Positions 33,932 through 47,054 of a stretch of DNA of 64,000 nt are shown here, in pieces. The stretch is taken from the NCBI RefSeq assembly GCF_000204055.1, contig NW_006768765.1, forward strand, positions 684,798 through 748,797. Direction: 5' to 3'. The position numbers and the translations under genes were made by a program. Below the pieces are notes generated by a model. The model saw only the letters and a program-made list of their open reading frames with translations, did not search any database and was not told the origin of the DNA. Positions within the stretch are counted from its first letter, which is position 1; the number at the start of each line of letters is the position of its first letter. This DNA comes from Melampsora larici-populina 98AG31 (Eukaryota > Basidiomycota > Pucciniomycetes > Pucciniales > Melampsoraceae).

Positions 33932-35925
33932 TCACTCATGATCTCTTATCCAAGTTGAAGATGTCCAATCTTCGAGTTCCTCCAATTCACTGCAATGTGA
34001 ACCTGGCACTGAGAGCGCATCGTCATTATCTGCGTTTTCTTCAATAGGGTCTTGGCTGGAAACATTAGTACCAGTCTCATCGCTATCAGAGTCCGAGTTG
34101 AATTCTTCAGGTTCACCGGCGGGTTCTGCTTGAATTGCAGCAGCTTCTAATTGAGCTGCATCAGCTTCTGCGGCTTCAATTTGCGATAAGAATCCATGGT
34201 CTTCTGGAGATGGAAAGCCATCGTAAAGATCAGCATATTCATCAAATTCTTCTTCCACGAAATAATCACCCTCAGATGAGTGATCTTCTCCAAGATCTGA
34301 TGAATTTACGTCAGCTACTGCACCTTCGATTTCAGATGGACCAATCTGCGCTTCAGTATTGCCATTGTTATCAGGATTTGACAATGATGTCTGCACGTCC
34401 AGTTGAGTATCCTCAGTTTCTACGTGGTTTTGATTCTGCGGGTCAGGTTCCATCTGGTTTTCGTCCTCATCTTCGCTTTCGTGATCTGCGATTCCTGGTA
34501 GGGGTGTTGGTTGAGTGCCATGAAACTTGATCCTCACCAGTCGTCCAAGAGCCCAATTCTCAAGCCACATTCTCGTTTCATTTCCGGGCGGAACTGATGA
34601 AAAAACAAGTGACTTCAAACCTGGCCAAGCTTCTTTGTTCTGTTCAATAGAATGTGTCATTTTATCAAGAAGGTCTTGACGATCAGCAGAATGTATGTGA
34701 AGTTTTTCAAGATGAGGAGCTTCTGATAAGATATTGAAGAGTTCGGTATTGAATCGGAATCCCAAAAAGGTGAAATTTTTCAATGATCTAAAACGAGTTT
34801 GGAATTGAGATCCGATTGAGTATGGGTCATCAGACTGTTCAAATTGACTTACAAGCCGAATGTCAGTTATGGTTGGAAATTTCAAGATGAATTCATACAA
34901 TGCTTCACCCGTGAGGCCCAGGCATCGCTTTATTGACAAAACCTTTAGGGAACTATTCCATTCAAGATCACACCAGCTTTGGTCGGGAGTATCTAAATTT
35001 TGCAGTGATAGCTCTTCTAATGAGCGAAGCCGTGCTAAAGCCCTGCCGAGCATCAATCTTCGAGGTGAATTGAGGTGATAAGGAGCTACTGAATTATGGG
35101 CTCGGAATCGAACTAGATGAGGAAGTTGTCGAATACATTGAGCAATATCATCCTCAGGTACAAAAGCGTAACAAGCCCCACTAATGTCCAAAGAGGTGAG
35201 AAGAGGAAAGTTAAACACCGCATACGTGACTTCTCGGTGAGCGACCTTGAGTTGCTTGAAAAGTATATTGTTGGTGTGTTCTAACCACATGAGCCTGTTG
35301 ATCTCGATATCGCACAGAGTTTGAAGACGTATATGCTTCAAACTGCATTGGGACTCGGAGAGATCTGTAAGGAAATCTCTGAGATCAGAGAAATAATCTA
35401 AGCACCTATGGTCAATGACACCATTGTGGGCGAGTGAACTGTTGGAAAGAGACACTCGAGCTTGTAACGAACGAATGTGACGGATTCGAGCAGCTATCTC
35501 CGAGATAGCCTCCAGCTCGTTAGGCCTTTGTGGTCGACTGAAAACTAGTGTCTTTTTTTACGAAAAATGTCAAAGTTCATGCAATTTATAAGTCATCACC
35601 TTTTCTTCGTGTCATGAATGAGTATCTGTTATCAAAATAGTGCTCACCTTCCAGAGAAAAGATTCGCAGACCGATCTTACATTCCAACTCACTTGAGATA
35701 GTGCGGCCAACGATTGAGCTGTAAGAAGACGCGAAGTGAATCAGTGAGGAATCAGCTTTGGGTAAACTTCATTGAGATCAAAAAAAAACGATCAATGATT
35801 TTGCACATACCTGATCTACTCTTTCCAGTATATGGAAAAATGAAGTTGTTGTGCCCTTCACGGTCCAATTCGATTAAATAATAAATTATTTCTTCTTGAA
35901 TTTCTCTGGGTAATTTGTCAAGCAT
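33932..35925 (-). CDS. F-box/LRR protein with acidic C-terminal tail
   Basis: Three exons: 35925-35811, 35718-35648, 35551-33932, joined at phases 1 and 0; 601 residues. N-terminus MLDKLPREIQEEIIYYL and, across the introns, SWNVRSVCESFLWKTLVFSRP form a complete F-box. Then leucine-rich repeats of the F-box type (LTSLDISGACYAF, LEELSLQNL, LKVLSIKRCLGLTG, LKNFTFLGFRF, LEKLHIHSADR). The last about 150 residues are very acidic (D/E/S-rich). Established: F-box/LRR proteins act as substrate receptors of SCF ubiquitin ligases through Skp1. The target is unknown. The exon 3 acceptor (AAAG before ACACTAG) was chosen because it alone keeps the frame. Confidence 0.82.
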
Positions 35926-38119
35926 CTTGTCAGTAGTTAAGAAATAGATTATAGGGTTGATAGATATTGTGTTTGGTTGTAAAGTGTTCAGAATTGAATT
36001 GTTGGATGGTATTATCGATGATCAATGCTGAGGGATTCGATAGCTACGCTGGTAACTGATTGGTAGGGTGAATCTCTGCAATTTCTCCGACACGAGAACG
36101 ATCTATATCGACAGCTGAGGAAGAAAGCAAAAGCTTCATCCCGTCTCTTGATTGCATTTCGTATCGCATTTCGAGCGAAATGTTGTTCTACCAAGTTCAA
36201 GCGTGGTGAGATTTGAAGGCAAATTCTTGAGAATTGAAAAGCACGGTCGATATTTCCGCGCCACAGCCCGAAAGTCATCATATTACAAATGTCCCAAAAA
36301 GATATCATAGACTAATAGTTAGAAAAGATGATTACTTTTTAAATTGAAAAGCTAACTATTTCGTTTGAAGGCCTGCTTTATTGTGTCAGATGTCGATGTG
36401 ATTCGACTTGTCATTTTTCAAACTCAGGAAATTCTTGCCATTCGTTTTTGGACCTGAGGAGTGCTTGACGTCAGCGTATGTAGAGACCGCTGCATGGGAC
36501 TGAAAGTGGCTGCCGATTTGAAAGCGCTTTCCACAAAAATGATGGATTATTCAGCTCTCAGCCGGTACCGCGAAAAGCTTCTATGAGTGCATCCCTCGGA
36601 CATCCATATGGCATGTAGGTTCGATGAGACTCCGAGGAGCCTTCAACCTGCCTATACACCTTCCGATCGCACCTCCAGAGAGGGTGATGTTTTTCTGCTT
36701 AGCCTTTATCGATCGATCCCCAGTTTCGGGTCATAGAAATCTTGAATCAACCGAAGCTGCCTTGACTGATTTCCTCGATGCTCCTCGATGCTGACGGCGT
36801 CGGGGTCGGTATAAAAGGAGCAAAAAACGTAAATCAACCCATGGCGTCGAATTTCTTGACCCACCTGGCGCAAGGCCCGCAGGCGTGAAATAACGGCAAG
36901 CTGTAGCAATTGTAGAGCCTAAATTACAGCTTGTTTCTTTTCTTCTTTTCTCCGTTGGGTTCCTTCTTCCTTTCTCTTCTTTCTCTGCAGAATGTCCTCA
37001 TTTTTCCCCGAGTCTCAGTACAAGAAGGATCAGGCCCTGTTGTTGCTCTTTCGTAGACGTGATTCATGCTGTAGAAACATTTGGCTTCACATCCCGGAGT
37101 CCTTCAAAACCAACGCCAGCTTTACGCTTTCTATGTCTGTGATTGTATGATGTGTACCAATGCTTTCAATTTTGGGGGAGTGATTAGCTTATCAAAGCCC
37201 TCTCTGCGCGGCCGGAGTGAGCTGGTTTGCGAGATCTCTTCCCTTCAATGACTGACTAAAAGCGGGCTGATTCCTCAAGAAATTGGGGGTTGATCTCGTC
37301 AAGCGGAGTAGCACGTCTCTTGGGAAATTAATCTATGGTCTCGTCGCTACAGGAGCTAAGACGAGAGACTCTGCCTCCAATGCCCAATTGGGGTGTTGAT
37401 ATAAAGTCTTATTGAGAATATGTCTGGACAAGTCTCTGTCAGACTCATACCCCCTTCATAGGACTGTATCGTTTACATTCATCCTAGCGGGTCTTCAGCG
37501 CAAAATTGTCCAAATCGTGAAATGCTTTACGTGTAGTCCGAAGAACCCAGAATGAAACATTTTTGCATTCAAAATTGGGATAGAATTCTCGTTCCATTGA
37601 AAGCGGCAAATGGCTCCTCAAGACCTTATTTAGTATCATTCGGGTTCCACTAAATCCAATCAACTTAGTTGCTGACTCATTCTGAGCGGGCAGGTAGAAA
37701 TCCAATACACAGTTCAAAAGATGGTGTACTTGATTGACCACAATTAGATTAGTTCCCTCCACTCTTTGACGCTTGCAATCCTTTGGGAGAATTAGCTCTC
37801 TGGTTGGCGCATTACCTTTGGATCCAGCTCGCTCAACAGATCCAAACGATCCAAACCTGGGGTTTGTAATCATTTGTTCGGCTGAGCTTAAGGAGCCATA
37901 AGGCGACCTCCGCGACGTCAATATTTCTATTCGAGCATCTAACTCCCCGTCTTTTTACTTTCGAGTCTGTCGTTGCAATCGCACTGTATTTTTCTTTTCG
38001 TGAGTGATTGAAGGATACCTGTTTTGTCACATTTGCTTTCCGTGAATGGATTTTAAAACCTCACGTCTCTTTGATCTTCGCCAGTCAGAAAGTGAATCCT
38101 CAAAAGCTGGCTTCAAGAC
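35926..38119. other. No supported gene
   Basis: About 2.2 kb. A minus-strand ORF of 145 residues (37921-37484) and shorter ones at 36012-36308 and 36706-36909 show no domain, signal peptide or clear exon chain. Composition is less AT-rich than the surrounding intergenic DNA. Confidence 0.35.
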
Positions 38120-40602
38120 ATGAATTCATCGCAATCGGATCCCTCCGTATCTGGGACAATCGCTTTGATTACGTTCATCAGTACTATTCCACCTAATGTC
38201 GATCCTTTCATGGCAACTTCTCAATGGCTGACCGAGACTCAGAGTGTAGCGGCAAGTATTTGGCCTTATATGATTGCATTGGAATTTGGTACTCGAGGTT
38301 TGCTCGTCCGCTGTAACTGACCTCGCCACCAATATCGCATGACCAGACTGCGAAAGACCCGCCGTGGGCGCAATTCGTTATGCACATCATCTTGGCGGCA
38401 TATGTTTTGTGAGGACGTTTTCCATCCTTTGACTGAAATTCAAGTGACTAAAGCAATTTCTACTCCACCTTTTCTCGTGTTTCTACGGCTCGAACCAAAC
38501 AAACACAAATGGAAATTTCAATCGACAAATAGATTATTATTACTTTCTTCAGTATTGATATATCTTCGAGTTTCAAATGGACGTTTTTCAATTGGAAGTG
38601 TGACTCGCTGTTAGTGTCTTTTCAGGAAAATGTTCTTACATCCATCAACCTTGAAAGATATATGCTCATTCGTGGTGATTCTTGATTTGATAAGATGGAC
38701 TCTGGAGACCCAATGCTCCAAATTGCATGGCCATTCTTATGGGAATTTTTTCCAGCTGTATGTCATCCCTTTATCATCAGACCTCGAAACTTCAAAGTAC
38801 ACCTGATACCACAATTTTTTGACACTTTCTCTCCTTCATTTCATCTGCGGCGTCTAAGTGACCATTGCCTGCATGACTCTTCAATTGACGGTGCAAGACG
38901 GACATGATACGTATGCACAGATACTAGCACTATATGGAAGCAAATTCATCACCCTCTATCTATCCGCGTGGGTGTTTTGTTGGGCATGCGCTTGCCAGTG
39001 CGCATTAGCCAGTTTGGAGCGGCCTTGGTACGAGTCGCTTCACAAAGCTACTTCGTCTTCCAGGTCTCCGAAGAGACAAGACATAATCCGGTGGGTGATC
39101 AATGTGTTGGTACCGGGTGTGGCGGTCTCATCTACTGCAGGTAAATCTTCAGTCTACATATGCTGCGCTTGATGATGGACATCTAATTGTTTATGTTTTC
39201 ACTCATTCAAAATCGAATTTGATCAAGTCATAATATGGTCCTTCGTGATGAGCCAGTTGACGTATCAGAGGCTGCAGAAAACTCTTCGGGCTGTACACGC
39301 CTCATTAGACGCCGCTTCTGAAAAGTTTGATCCAAAAACTTACAAGATTTCCGACTTGATAGAAGCTCTCACACCAGGCCAGAAGATAACAACGATCTTG
39401 GTGCGTCAAGTGTTGATTTGATTCCCCAGCAGGGAGCCGACGAGTTTCGTCAGTATTCACTTGATGCCCGGATCTAACGATTTTCGTCCTTGGGATACTC
39501 TATCGTCTATCCAGAAAAGTCTAAATCTTTGGTACCGCCTCAGTGGTCAAATCTGGTTGATTTTTTTACTCATATTTCTGGCAGTAAGTGATATATACGG
39601 GAAACCAGCATCTGTAAACACAGATCTACAATGTCACTCATGATTTTTATTTATCCTGGGGCGTTCCAGATCTACACTCCTTTACTTTTGGCCACACCTC
39701 GAGCCATGAGACAACAAGCAGCGGCAAATTTCAAACCAAACATGAACAATACTACTTCTATCATAGAAGGACGAGAGAAGAGACGTCCATTTTCTTGGCG
39801 AAGACCGATGGGTAACACGAATATTGAATACGCCATCTTGTTGGCAATGGGCTGGTTTGTCGAGTTGGCTGCTCTGAGTTATTTACCAATGATTATCTGG
39901 CAGGTCAGCTTGAACGACTTTTTATTCTCGCGTTGAGAAGTCATGGTCCCAACCACGCATGCCGACTGTGCCCGTGGAGAGCCCCCGACGTCTGGGCGGC
40001 CCGCACGGGCACTGTGCGTCTCTGAACTGGCGTGATAGCACATATGAAATATGGAGTTCTGATGTGATTGATGTCTCATTCGTCATTCTGTAGTTGCAAT
40101 TCAAGTCCCTTGATTACCTCAAATCCGAAGCTTTCGTAATCGTAGCCAACATCGTAAGCCCTTGATTTTTGTCGAAAGTGTGCAACGGATCCTTGTCTAA
40201 TCTTTGTATGATATTGAACGGATCAGGGAGCGCATGGATTTGTCTCCATAACAAGCAACATGTAAGCACTCCCTTCTCTTCATACAAGGTTCACTGGAAA
40301 GACTTGCTGAGCGAAATTTGACGGATAGTGTGATGATCATGGCAATTACTCAAACACGACGCCTACTGACGCGATCTAAAGGAGGATCGAGTTCTGAACT
40401 CAGTTCAGGGCTACGATCTCTGACATACTCCGCAAAAACGCTCCAGAAGCAATCCATTGCTACTTCAGGAAGTCCAGAGCCGAAGCAAGAATTTGATAAA
40501 TCCGTTCAAATCACGATTCCTGAGGCGGCTGTCCACCCTCCTGACTCACCGGTCAGCCCGTTTGACTTTGGCCATACACCGGCTGTAGCCCCGCTTGAAT
40601 AG
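38120..40602 (+). CDS. Multi-pass membrane protein, unrecognised family, many exons
   Basis: Exon 1 38120-38288 (ATG, TIALITFISTIPP) joins in phase to 38347-38408 through a 58-bp intron. Later coding blocks: about 38694-38762, about 38859-39139 (ILALYGSKFITLYLSAWVFCWACACQC), about 39230-39400, about 39455-39583 (QIWLIFLLIFLA), about 39671-39903 (YAILLAMGWFVELAALSYLPMIIW), about 40095-40155, about 40225-40260 and about 40330-40602, ending with a S/P-rich cytoplasmic-type tail. The joins between 38408 and 38859 could not be fixed. At least five hydrophobic segments suggest an integral membrane protein. An intron at 39904-40094 holds a GC-rich inverted repeat (GTGCCCGTG...CACGGGCAC). No family recognised. 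Confidence 0.6.
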
Positions 40603-41331
40603 ACGAGTTTGGCTACGATTTTTTTAAGATTTCTACATATCATCATAAAGATACCATACGCATGCCATAAGCTTCAGTGTAAGATGTTTTTCAAAGGACA
40701 GGGGTCTGTCACCGATCATCAATGTATTCAGTTCGAAATATTTCATATACAATCTCTTTGACAATAAGTTCCTATCTGAAAGATTCGCGATCGTTGACTT
40801 GAAGTAAATGCGGAGAATGTTTTTCTAGTTATTTTATATGAGCGAATGGGAAAATTTGCTTTGAACCATCTGCTTATCACTGTCCAGAATGGAAATGAAA
40901 TGTGACAATTGAGGAGTGAAAGTCTTCAGATAATCGAGACTCTAGGCAAATAGGTATCAACCCCAAGAAATTAAGATTTGAGTAGCCAATCCATCTTTCG
41001 GGTAACAGCGCTAGGTACAATTTCAAAGTTGCGTTTTTTTACTTTTCAGCACTCGATCTGACCTGGTGCTTGCTTGGATTTAAATATATTACATTTGGAA
41101 ATCCTCATGTTCAGAGTCTACAACTCTCAGAGAATAGCTAGGCGCTTGGCCAGAATGAAGGTGAAACCCATGGGATTTATTCCACTAAATTAGTCAACTG
41201 AACCAGAGTCATATTCCATTATGTTCAAATTTAAGCTAAAAAGCGAGAAAAGATAAATTTCTGTGGTTGATCAATTAAAAATAAATTTCTTTGAGATACA
41301 ATATGGATAGCAAGACATCTCAAGAATGACA
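40603..41331. other. Convergent 3' intergenic region
   Basis: AT-rich sequence between the membrane-protein gene (+) and the DnaJ gene (-). No gene seen. Confidence 0.5.
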
Positions 41332-43208
41332 CTAAAAACCAAAGCTTTGAAATTCATGGCCGGTATCGTACTCGTGCCTGGCATCCGCATCTATGAGGAC
41401 ATGATATGCATTATTCAACTGAAGAAGGATAGTGAATCAGTGAACATTGATTAGGATGATAATAGAAATCTCAAGCATACGTGTTGGAACAGTGCCGTAT
41501 CTCCTCCTTGTCTGTCTGGATGCATCCGACGACTCGATTTTAGGTATGCTCGCCGGATTTCGTCATTTGAAGCGGACTTGTCCACTCCGAGAATCTGGTG
41601 GAAGTAAGCAAAAGTCAATACCAAGTAATAATCAATCATATCAGTTATTTAGAAGATGACCTGACCTTGTAGTAACCGAGAGAGTCTACACTGTCTTCCA
41701 ACTGTTCCGCAGAATCTTCTGGAGTATCGCTGCTCTGCCCCTCCCCTGGAGTATCGCTGCACTGCTCCTCCTCTAGAGGTGCACTGCAACTAGGGTTTGG
41801 ATCCGGCTTTGAAAAGTGTTGATTCGCAAGACACAGTTGGAGATACTCGGCATAGACGCGCTCTGGGTGAATCGAGACCTCTCCATCTCCCCACCCTTCT
41901 TTCAATAAAACTAAAAGCTGCTGATAGTCTGAAAATGCCAACTCGAGGTAACGGTGCACGTTTGTATGAGACACGCATATCGTGATGCGAAGTGCGAGGG
42001 CGCGAATAAGATGGCGCCTGCGTTCATGATCGAACAAGTGTCGGTGCTCAAAGTCAAAATCTAGATCGATCGCAAGGATATGGTTGAGCGCTCCCATGGC
42101 CTTTAACCTATAGTACGCGGGCTCCCTGCTGGTGAGATGTTGCGCGGACTGATTGTCATTCTATAAAATGAAATGAATCAGCGTCCAAGGGATGAATACT
42201 AAGAGCGCAAAAGTTCTCACATAGATCTTTAATTTTGCCATAGCCCTCGTGTAAAAGTCAGCTAAGACCAGGCGGACATTCACGCGATATACTGTTTCGG
42301 CCTTCTCGCCTGATGTATACGTGAGAAAATTTTCGATTGCAAAAAGTATATCGTCGATTTTATGTGGGTCATCTACAGCCACCTGGCCGAAGATGAGTTC
42401 CAGTCGATTTTTGACGTTTTTTACACGTTCGTATGTGTGTCTGGAGCACGCAAAATGGATCAGCAGAGATCAAGTGATTATGACAAGGTCCAGGACTTAC
42501 TTGACTGCGCCTGAGAGAGGTTGAGAATGTGTTATGTCTTCAAACTTTTCATAAGCTGCCTCAATATCCCCATTAGCATAGTCAATGAGGCCGCTGAGCC
42601 ATACACATGCTTGGACGCTCCATACCGAGTCTGCTAGAGATCTCATACGTCTATGTAAAGGAGAAAAATGTTAGCGTGTCCAATTCATCCTATGAATATA
42701 AAGGATAGACTGATGCTTACTCCAGAGTAAGCCGAGCGGCACCCCTCCGGTTGCAAAGGACTTCAGCTTCACCTCGTTTGATGAGCCACTCGAAAGGTAG
42801 CTCAAAAGATTTATAATCCAATGGGTTAACCATAGTTGTGAGATAACAACATAGTCGATCAAGGATCAGGATTGCCTGCACCCAATGTCCTTGGTTATAT
42901 GCAACTTCAAACTTGGTAACAGCTGTACGAATATTGGCGGCTACGTCTATCAGCTCCTGGTGATTTTTCGCTTCTTCACGCGAAGTTATACGAGCGCGGG
43001 CTGTATGTAAAAGGTTGATAGCCTGCTCGTAGTCCAGTGTTGATATTAGGATATCCCAAGTCATCTGGTGTACTTGTCCTATCCAGGCCGCGTCAGTGGT
43101 ATCCGAAGACCGAGTCGAAGAGGACGACGTATCGGGATCCAAGCTTGTAGTGCATTCAATTTCTGGGGGATCCATGGGATATTGGCCAGGCAGGTGTGGA
43201 AAGTCCAT
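41332..43208 (-). CDS. TPR-DnaJ co-chaperone (DNAJC7/DNAJC3-like)
   Basis: Six exons: 43208-42721, 42650-42501, 42440-42221, 42160-41666, 41594-41481, 41418-41332; all phases agree, 517 residues. The N-terminal about 400 residues are helical with TPR-like pairs (YEQAINLLHTARARI, AVTKFEVAYNQGHWVQAILILDRL, GLIDYANGDIEAAYEKFEDI). The C-terminal J domain spans the last three exons: YYK, then LGVDKSASNDEIRRAYLKSS with the HPD tripeptide in RRMHPDRQGG, then LNNAYHVLIDADARHEYDTG. Established: J domains stimulate Hsp70 ATPase through HPD, and TPR segments bind chaperones or clients. No signal peptide, so the cytosolic DNAJC7 type fits better than ER-resident DNAJC3. The ATG at 43208 is the first in frame. 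Confidence 0.85.
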
Positions 43209-44731
43209 GTTGACAATCACAGGGAAATCGGTATTCTTTTGTCGCAAGGGAAGTAGGATTTAAATGAGTATATGTATTGGGAGTCGGTTGTTTGGGCTGT
43301 CAAAGTTAAGAGACCTCAGGGATAAAATAGTCGCAGGGCTTGCTTATTACGGGGAATCACCCCTAAGAAACAAGAGAAGCTGAATATATTTGACTATCGT
43401 GATATGGAACTGGGCCTCAGCTGAAAGTTCCAAATGAGTGTGCGGCCCAAAAAGCAACGACTAAATGTTCAAGACATGAGTTGATATCAACGCTTTCATG
43501 GAATGAAAAGCAATAATATCCGAAAAGTCACTGTCGTTAGCTATCAAAGGATCTTCGAGGTACGACTGGCAAAGGGGGCCAGTGTGACTCAGACACCTGA
43601 AAGAATACTCAGCTGATAAAGCTTAGGAGCGTCACAATTCGTAGCGCGCGTATCGGATCAAACAAACCGCCAGTCGAAAACCCAATAGGGGTTGACATTC
43701 AACATCAGTTTTTGTCCGTTGACAACTGGGACTCAGAGTAAATCTTACAGCATCTTACCCAAAGATATATCGTCTCGATGATACTTTGGTTGGCATATGT
43801 ATGCAAGATTGATACAGCGGGGATATGAGCGCTTCATCCAGTTCATCTGATGTAGAATCAATGTAGCCAGAAAAGGTACAGAAGGATTGGATCAAATTTA
43901 TCAAAATGACATTGGAACCCTGAAGCCTCTACATACATCTTTATTCCTCATCACATACATAAGCCCGCTTCAATTGAGTACGACATCTACGGCCTTCACC
44001 CTTGCGGACAGTGTGCGCTGCAGTCTGGCCAACGTAACCTGTTGAGACTTGGGTTGATTGCACCGTCCATTCATCTCAATGCGCGTTGAGTGAAGATGTG
44101 TAGGCTGATACTCTATGTATTTTTGGCCAGAGCGTCTGGCCAAAACTTTCCTCGCTCTGACGAGCGATGTCTTTACACGTCGTACCCAATGTGCGAACTC
44201 TTTACTTCGTGAGTCAAGAGGACGCGGGTTGGGGTAGTGGAGGGCCCGGCCCGGGCCTGGATTGGTTTCCAAAAACCAACCCTGGTTCGTGTAAACCACG
44301 TGGCCCCGGCCTGAGATCTCCATCCTGGGCCCACCCTCCACCCTAGGGCTGCACGTGCGCCTGGTTCCTCGGGGGGGGTTTGTGTCTGATTCCCTCTCTC
44401 AGGTGCATGCTCGAGCGTCCTGAGCCTACCAGGCACACACCCCTCACGCACGTCAGGCGCCTGGTCCCTGGAATTTGGGCATCCTGGCCCCTTCCTCTAT
44501 CTTTTTTTTTTTTTTTTTTTTAAGTTTTCGTCGATCTCGTCTGGGACGCCTCCCATTCAAAAGTTCTTCACCCAACTTCTGAACGCATTCAGTCGCATTA
44601 CTGCTTACCATCTCTCAAAGGGCTCTTCCCTTTCTCGTCAGACTTCCTTCGCGGTTTTTGCAAAGTTGGGCTGACCCTAACTTGGGGTTCGCCTCTCCTT
44701 TGAAGTTCGAGGACACAATTCTCAAGGTCTT
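43209..44731. other. DnaJ promoter flank, then 3' region of the DIRS-type element
   Basis: The exact left border of the DIRS-type element is not visible. A GC-rich stretch (44220-44480) and a run of about 20 T at 44502-44521 lie downstream of its recombinase gene. On the element's strand this is a poly-A tract. Split or inverted terminal repeats, expected for this class, were not located. Confidence 0.4.
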
Positions 44732-45805
44732 TCATTCTCTGATCAAATTCATTTTCCTGTTACACTCTTCGTCGTGGATAGCTAACAAAAACCTTTCCGT
44801 ATCCTCCACATCCTCTTGGCTATACGCCTTCAAGTAACGTAAGTATGTCAGCGACGACCACCTTCCTTGCTTGGCGATTTTCTCCATCGGCGTCTTTAGA
44901 TTGAATCTCAGGGAGGCTCCTCCAACTCGAAAAGAGTGCCCGCTCCATGTACCAACACTCGATTTGCCCCATATTTTCCCAGCTGAGTTGATGAATCGGG
45001 TTTTGGTGAGTGGGATGATGTCGCCCTTCGTTTGTGTTGCGAATAAGAAGCTGTCTGGGCTCTGATCTGGCTGTCGTTCCATCCAACCTTTCAGAGCGGC
45101 CACCGGGTCTAGGACGTTCAGCTGTTGCTGAAGGTGTATAATCTGTACCTCGCCTGGCCGAGCGGTTTTGGCCTTCCTCAGGTGTAGCCGCGCAAACAGC
45201 GTTCCTCTCTTTGAACCGAATTCCACGTGTCTCCGCAAGAGAGCTCCGTCTTCTACAGTTGTCCGTAGGAGTTCCCCAAGTCTTGCCATCCCCCAAAAGG
45301 CGACTAACCCGACCGTGCCTACCAGCAGCTCTGTCTCGGATCCGTTGTAAGTCGCTTCCCACAACCTAAATAACTGCCTTATCATAATTGGGTTTTTCAC
45401 TGTCACTAATTCCTTCTCCTCTTCTCTACGTTTGCTTGCCGCCAGGAGGGTTTTGACAATGGCTGGGTGCGCGGTCGGAACCGTCGTGTGTCGGACAATG
45501 TTCCACGCGCGAATCCCGTCCAGATACTTCTTAATCGTCACGGATCCTACTGGTCTTGTTGGTTTGTCTAATACCCCTTCTCCTGTTTCTCCCGCCCAAG
45601 CAATAAAGTCGTGGATGTCGTTGTCTGAGATAGGGTTGTTTGCGTCAAAGCCACTCGAAGTCTTATTTTTGAACTCTATGAATTTTGACATCCCTGCGCT
45701 GTATCCTGCCAATGTCGTTTTTGCCCAACTGCCCGATGCAGCGTGTCTCCCCGCGCGTGATGCGCCCTGAGCGGCGTTTTGGAAATGTCCAGGTAGGTCG
45801 TTCAT
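44732..45805 (-). CDS. Tyrosine recombinase of the DIRS/Ngaro-type element
   Basis: 357 residues, intact. N-terminal SAM-like/core-binding region (GYSAGMSKFIEFKNKTS, TIKKYLDGIRAWN). Catalytic domain: first Arg in FWGMARLGELL (about residue 173), the H-x-x-R box in GHSFRVGGASLRF (about 299-311), Trp in KQGRWSSL, and a Tyr in TYLRYLKAY near residue 330 as the probable nucleophile. Established: such recombinases integrate the circular cDNA of DIRS-class elements in place of a DDE integrase. Start at the ATG at 45805, 48 bp after the RNase H stop. It is the only gene of this element left unbroken. Confidence 0.88.
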   Translation of the reverse strand: MNDLPGHFQNAAQGASRAGRHAASGSWAKTTLAGYSAGMSKFIEFKNKTSSGFDANNPISDNDIHDFIAWAGETGEGVLDKPTRPVGSVTIKKYLDGIRAWNIVRHTTVPTAHPAIVKTLLAASKRREEEKELVTVKNPIMIRQLFRLWEATYNGSETELLVGTVGLVAFWGMARLGELLRTTVEDGALLRRHVEFGSKRGTLFARLHLRKAKTARPGEVQIIHLQQQLNVLDPVAALKGWMERQPDQSPDSFLFATQTKGDIIPLTKTRFINSAGKIWGKSSVGTWSGHSFRVGGASLRFNLKTPMEKIAKQGRWSSLTYLRYLKAYSQEDVEDTERFLLAIHDEECNRKMNLIRE

Positions 45806-46343
45806 CGCGAGGGCTGGTGGGAGGTAGGACCTGACGTAGGTGTTTCTTGTTCGTCAGCGTTCCAGGACAATCAAATCGACCAGGTCGCTCGGGATCTTGA
45901 TCTCTACCATGTCTGACGCGTGTTTCGACGAGTCGAAACCCCGCGACAGCCGGTCTGCGGCATTATCCTCCGACTTGACTTGTCGAACTTCAATACAAGA
46001 TTGGTCTGCTAACAAGAGGTCCTGTATCTTTCTCCACTCTTGATTTACGTGGCGGTCTCTTGACTTCCCATTTCTGATCGCGTTTTCCGTCACCGTGTTG
46101 TCCGTTAGCATTAAAAATATCTCTCCGCGCACCAGGAGTAGCGTCCTCAGCATCAGGTATCCCAAACGAGCCGCGACCGTCTCTGCCCAGGCGATGCCTC
46201 GACTTTCTCCTCTCGCTGTCACCTCCCAGCCTCTCCTCAGGCGAAACTTAGACAACTTCTTCCCGATTATGACTCCAATCCCATATGATGTGGAGGCGTC
46301 GCCTACCCAGCCCACGTTCACTAAGCGCGGTTTTGGGATGAGT

Positions 46344-47008
46344 TGTTATGATATTGATATCATGGTTTGAGTCAAAGATCATTACCTTTCTAGGTAGATG
46401 CTTTAGATGTGAAGCGGTTGAGGGTGTAGTATTTTACTTTTCTTTGGTTGGTAGCAGTTGGAGTAGTAATGAGCTGGAAGCAAGGGATAAGCGAGTTGCA
46501 TGATGTAGAAAGGGGTACTCAAAAGTTGTTTTTCGTTTCTTTCTGTTATAATGTGTTGCGTTCGTTTGTCCCCCCTCTTTCTGATTCTTTTCCTCGTCGA
46601 AAAGAATTAGTAAGTCCAATCCTCACAATTCTCAAGTTCTCAATTGTCCTCAACTAATTATTTTCTCTATTTTTCTTTTTCAATTCTCTTCTTACGGTTT
46701 TAAGATCTGTTTTAAAAATCTGTTCTTAAAACTAAAAATCTCACCGTGCTGCTTCGTTCTTTCTCTCGAGCTCGCAGGTATTTTTCTATTCTAATCTCTT
46801 TTTCTCTTTTAAGTAGTCTGTCTGATTGTTTTTCTATCTGCTGTTGCTTTGTCTCAGGTGTGTTTCTTGATCTCGTCGTAGACCAGCAGAGAGCTTGTGT
46901 CTAACACGAATCCTGTGCCTTCAGGTTTTCTTTCTTAATCCACAAGAGCTTCTCTCAACAGTCTTACGCCAGTTTTAGAACTGGATCCGAGATCAGTGAA
47001 ACTTTATA
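46344..47008 (+). repeat. Copia 5' LTR, 665 bp, with two intron-like segments
   Basis: Begins TGTTATGATATTGATATCATGG, ends ACTTTATA before the primer-binding site. It contains GTAAGT...TTTTAAG at 46610-46704 (95 bp) and GTATTT...GTCTCAG at 46778-46857 (80 bp). The 3' LTR's extra segment lacks exactly these two stretches. Confidence 0.93.
46547..46596 (+). promoter_or_regulatory. Copia LTR promoter: TATAAT and inferred start near 46596
   Basis: TATAAT at 46547-46552. The homology of the spliced copy in the 3' LTR begins at GTCGAAAAG, corresponding to 46596 here and 51811 in the 3' LTR. This is inferred to be near the RNA 5' end (start of R). Confidence 0.5.
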
Positions 47009-47020
47009 TGGTAGCGAGAG
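47009..47020 (+). other. Copia primer-binding site
   Basis: TGGTAGCGAGAG immediately after the 5' LTR; a TGGTA start is typical of initiator-Met tRNA primer sites of copia elements. Confidence 0.7.
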
Positions 47021-47054
47021 TAATTGCGATCTCTTCAACCAACTTACCGCTTGT

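Noticed and set aside
45840..46043. Plus-strand ORFs antisense to the recombinase and RNase H genes
   Set aside because: They overlap clearly homologous minus-strand domains and have no features of their own.
46434..46619. Minus-strand ORF inside the copia LTR, repeated at 51448-51834
   Set aside because: It appears twice only because the LTR is duplicated; no domain, and it lies over the promoter region.
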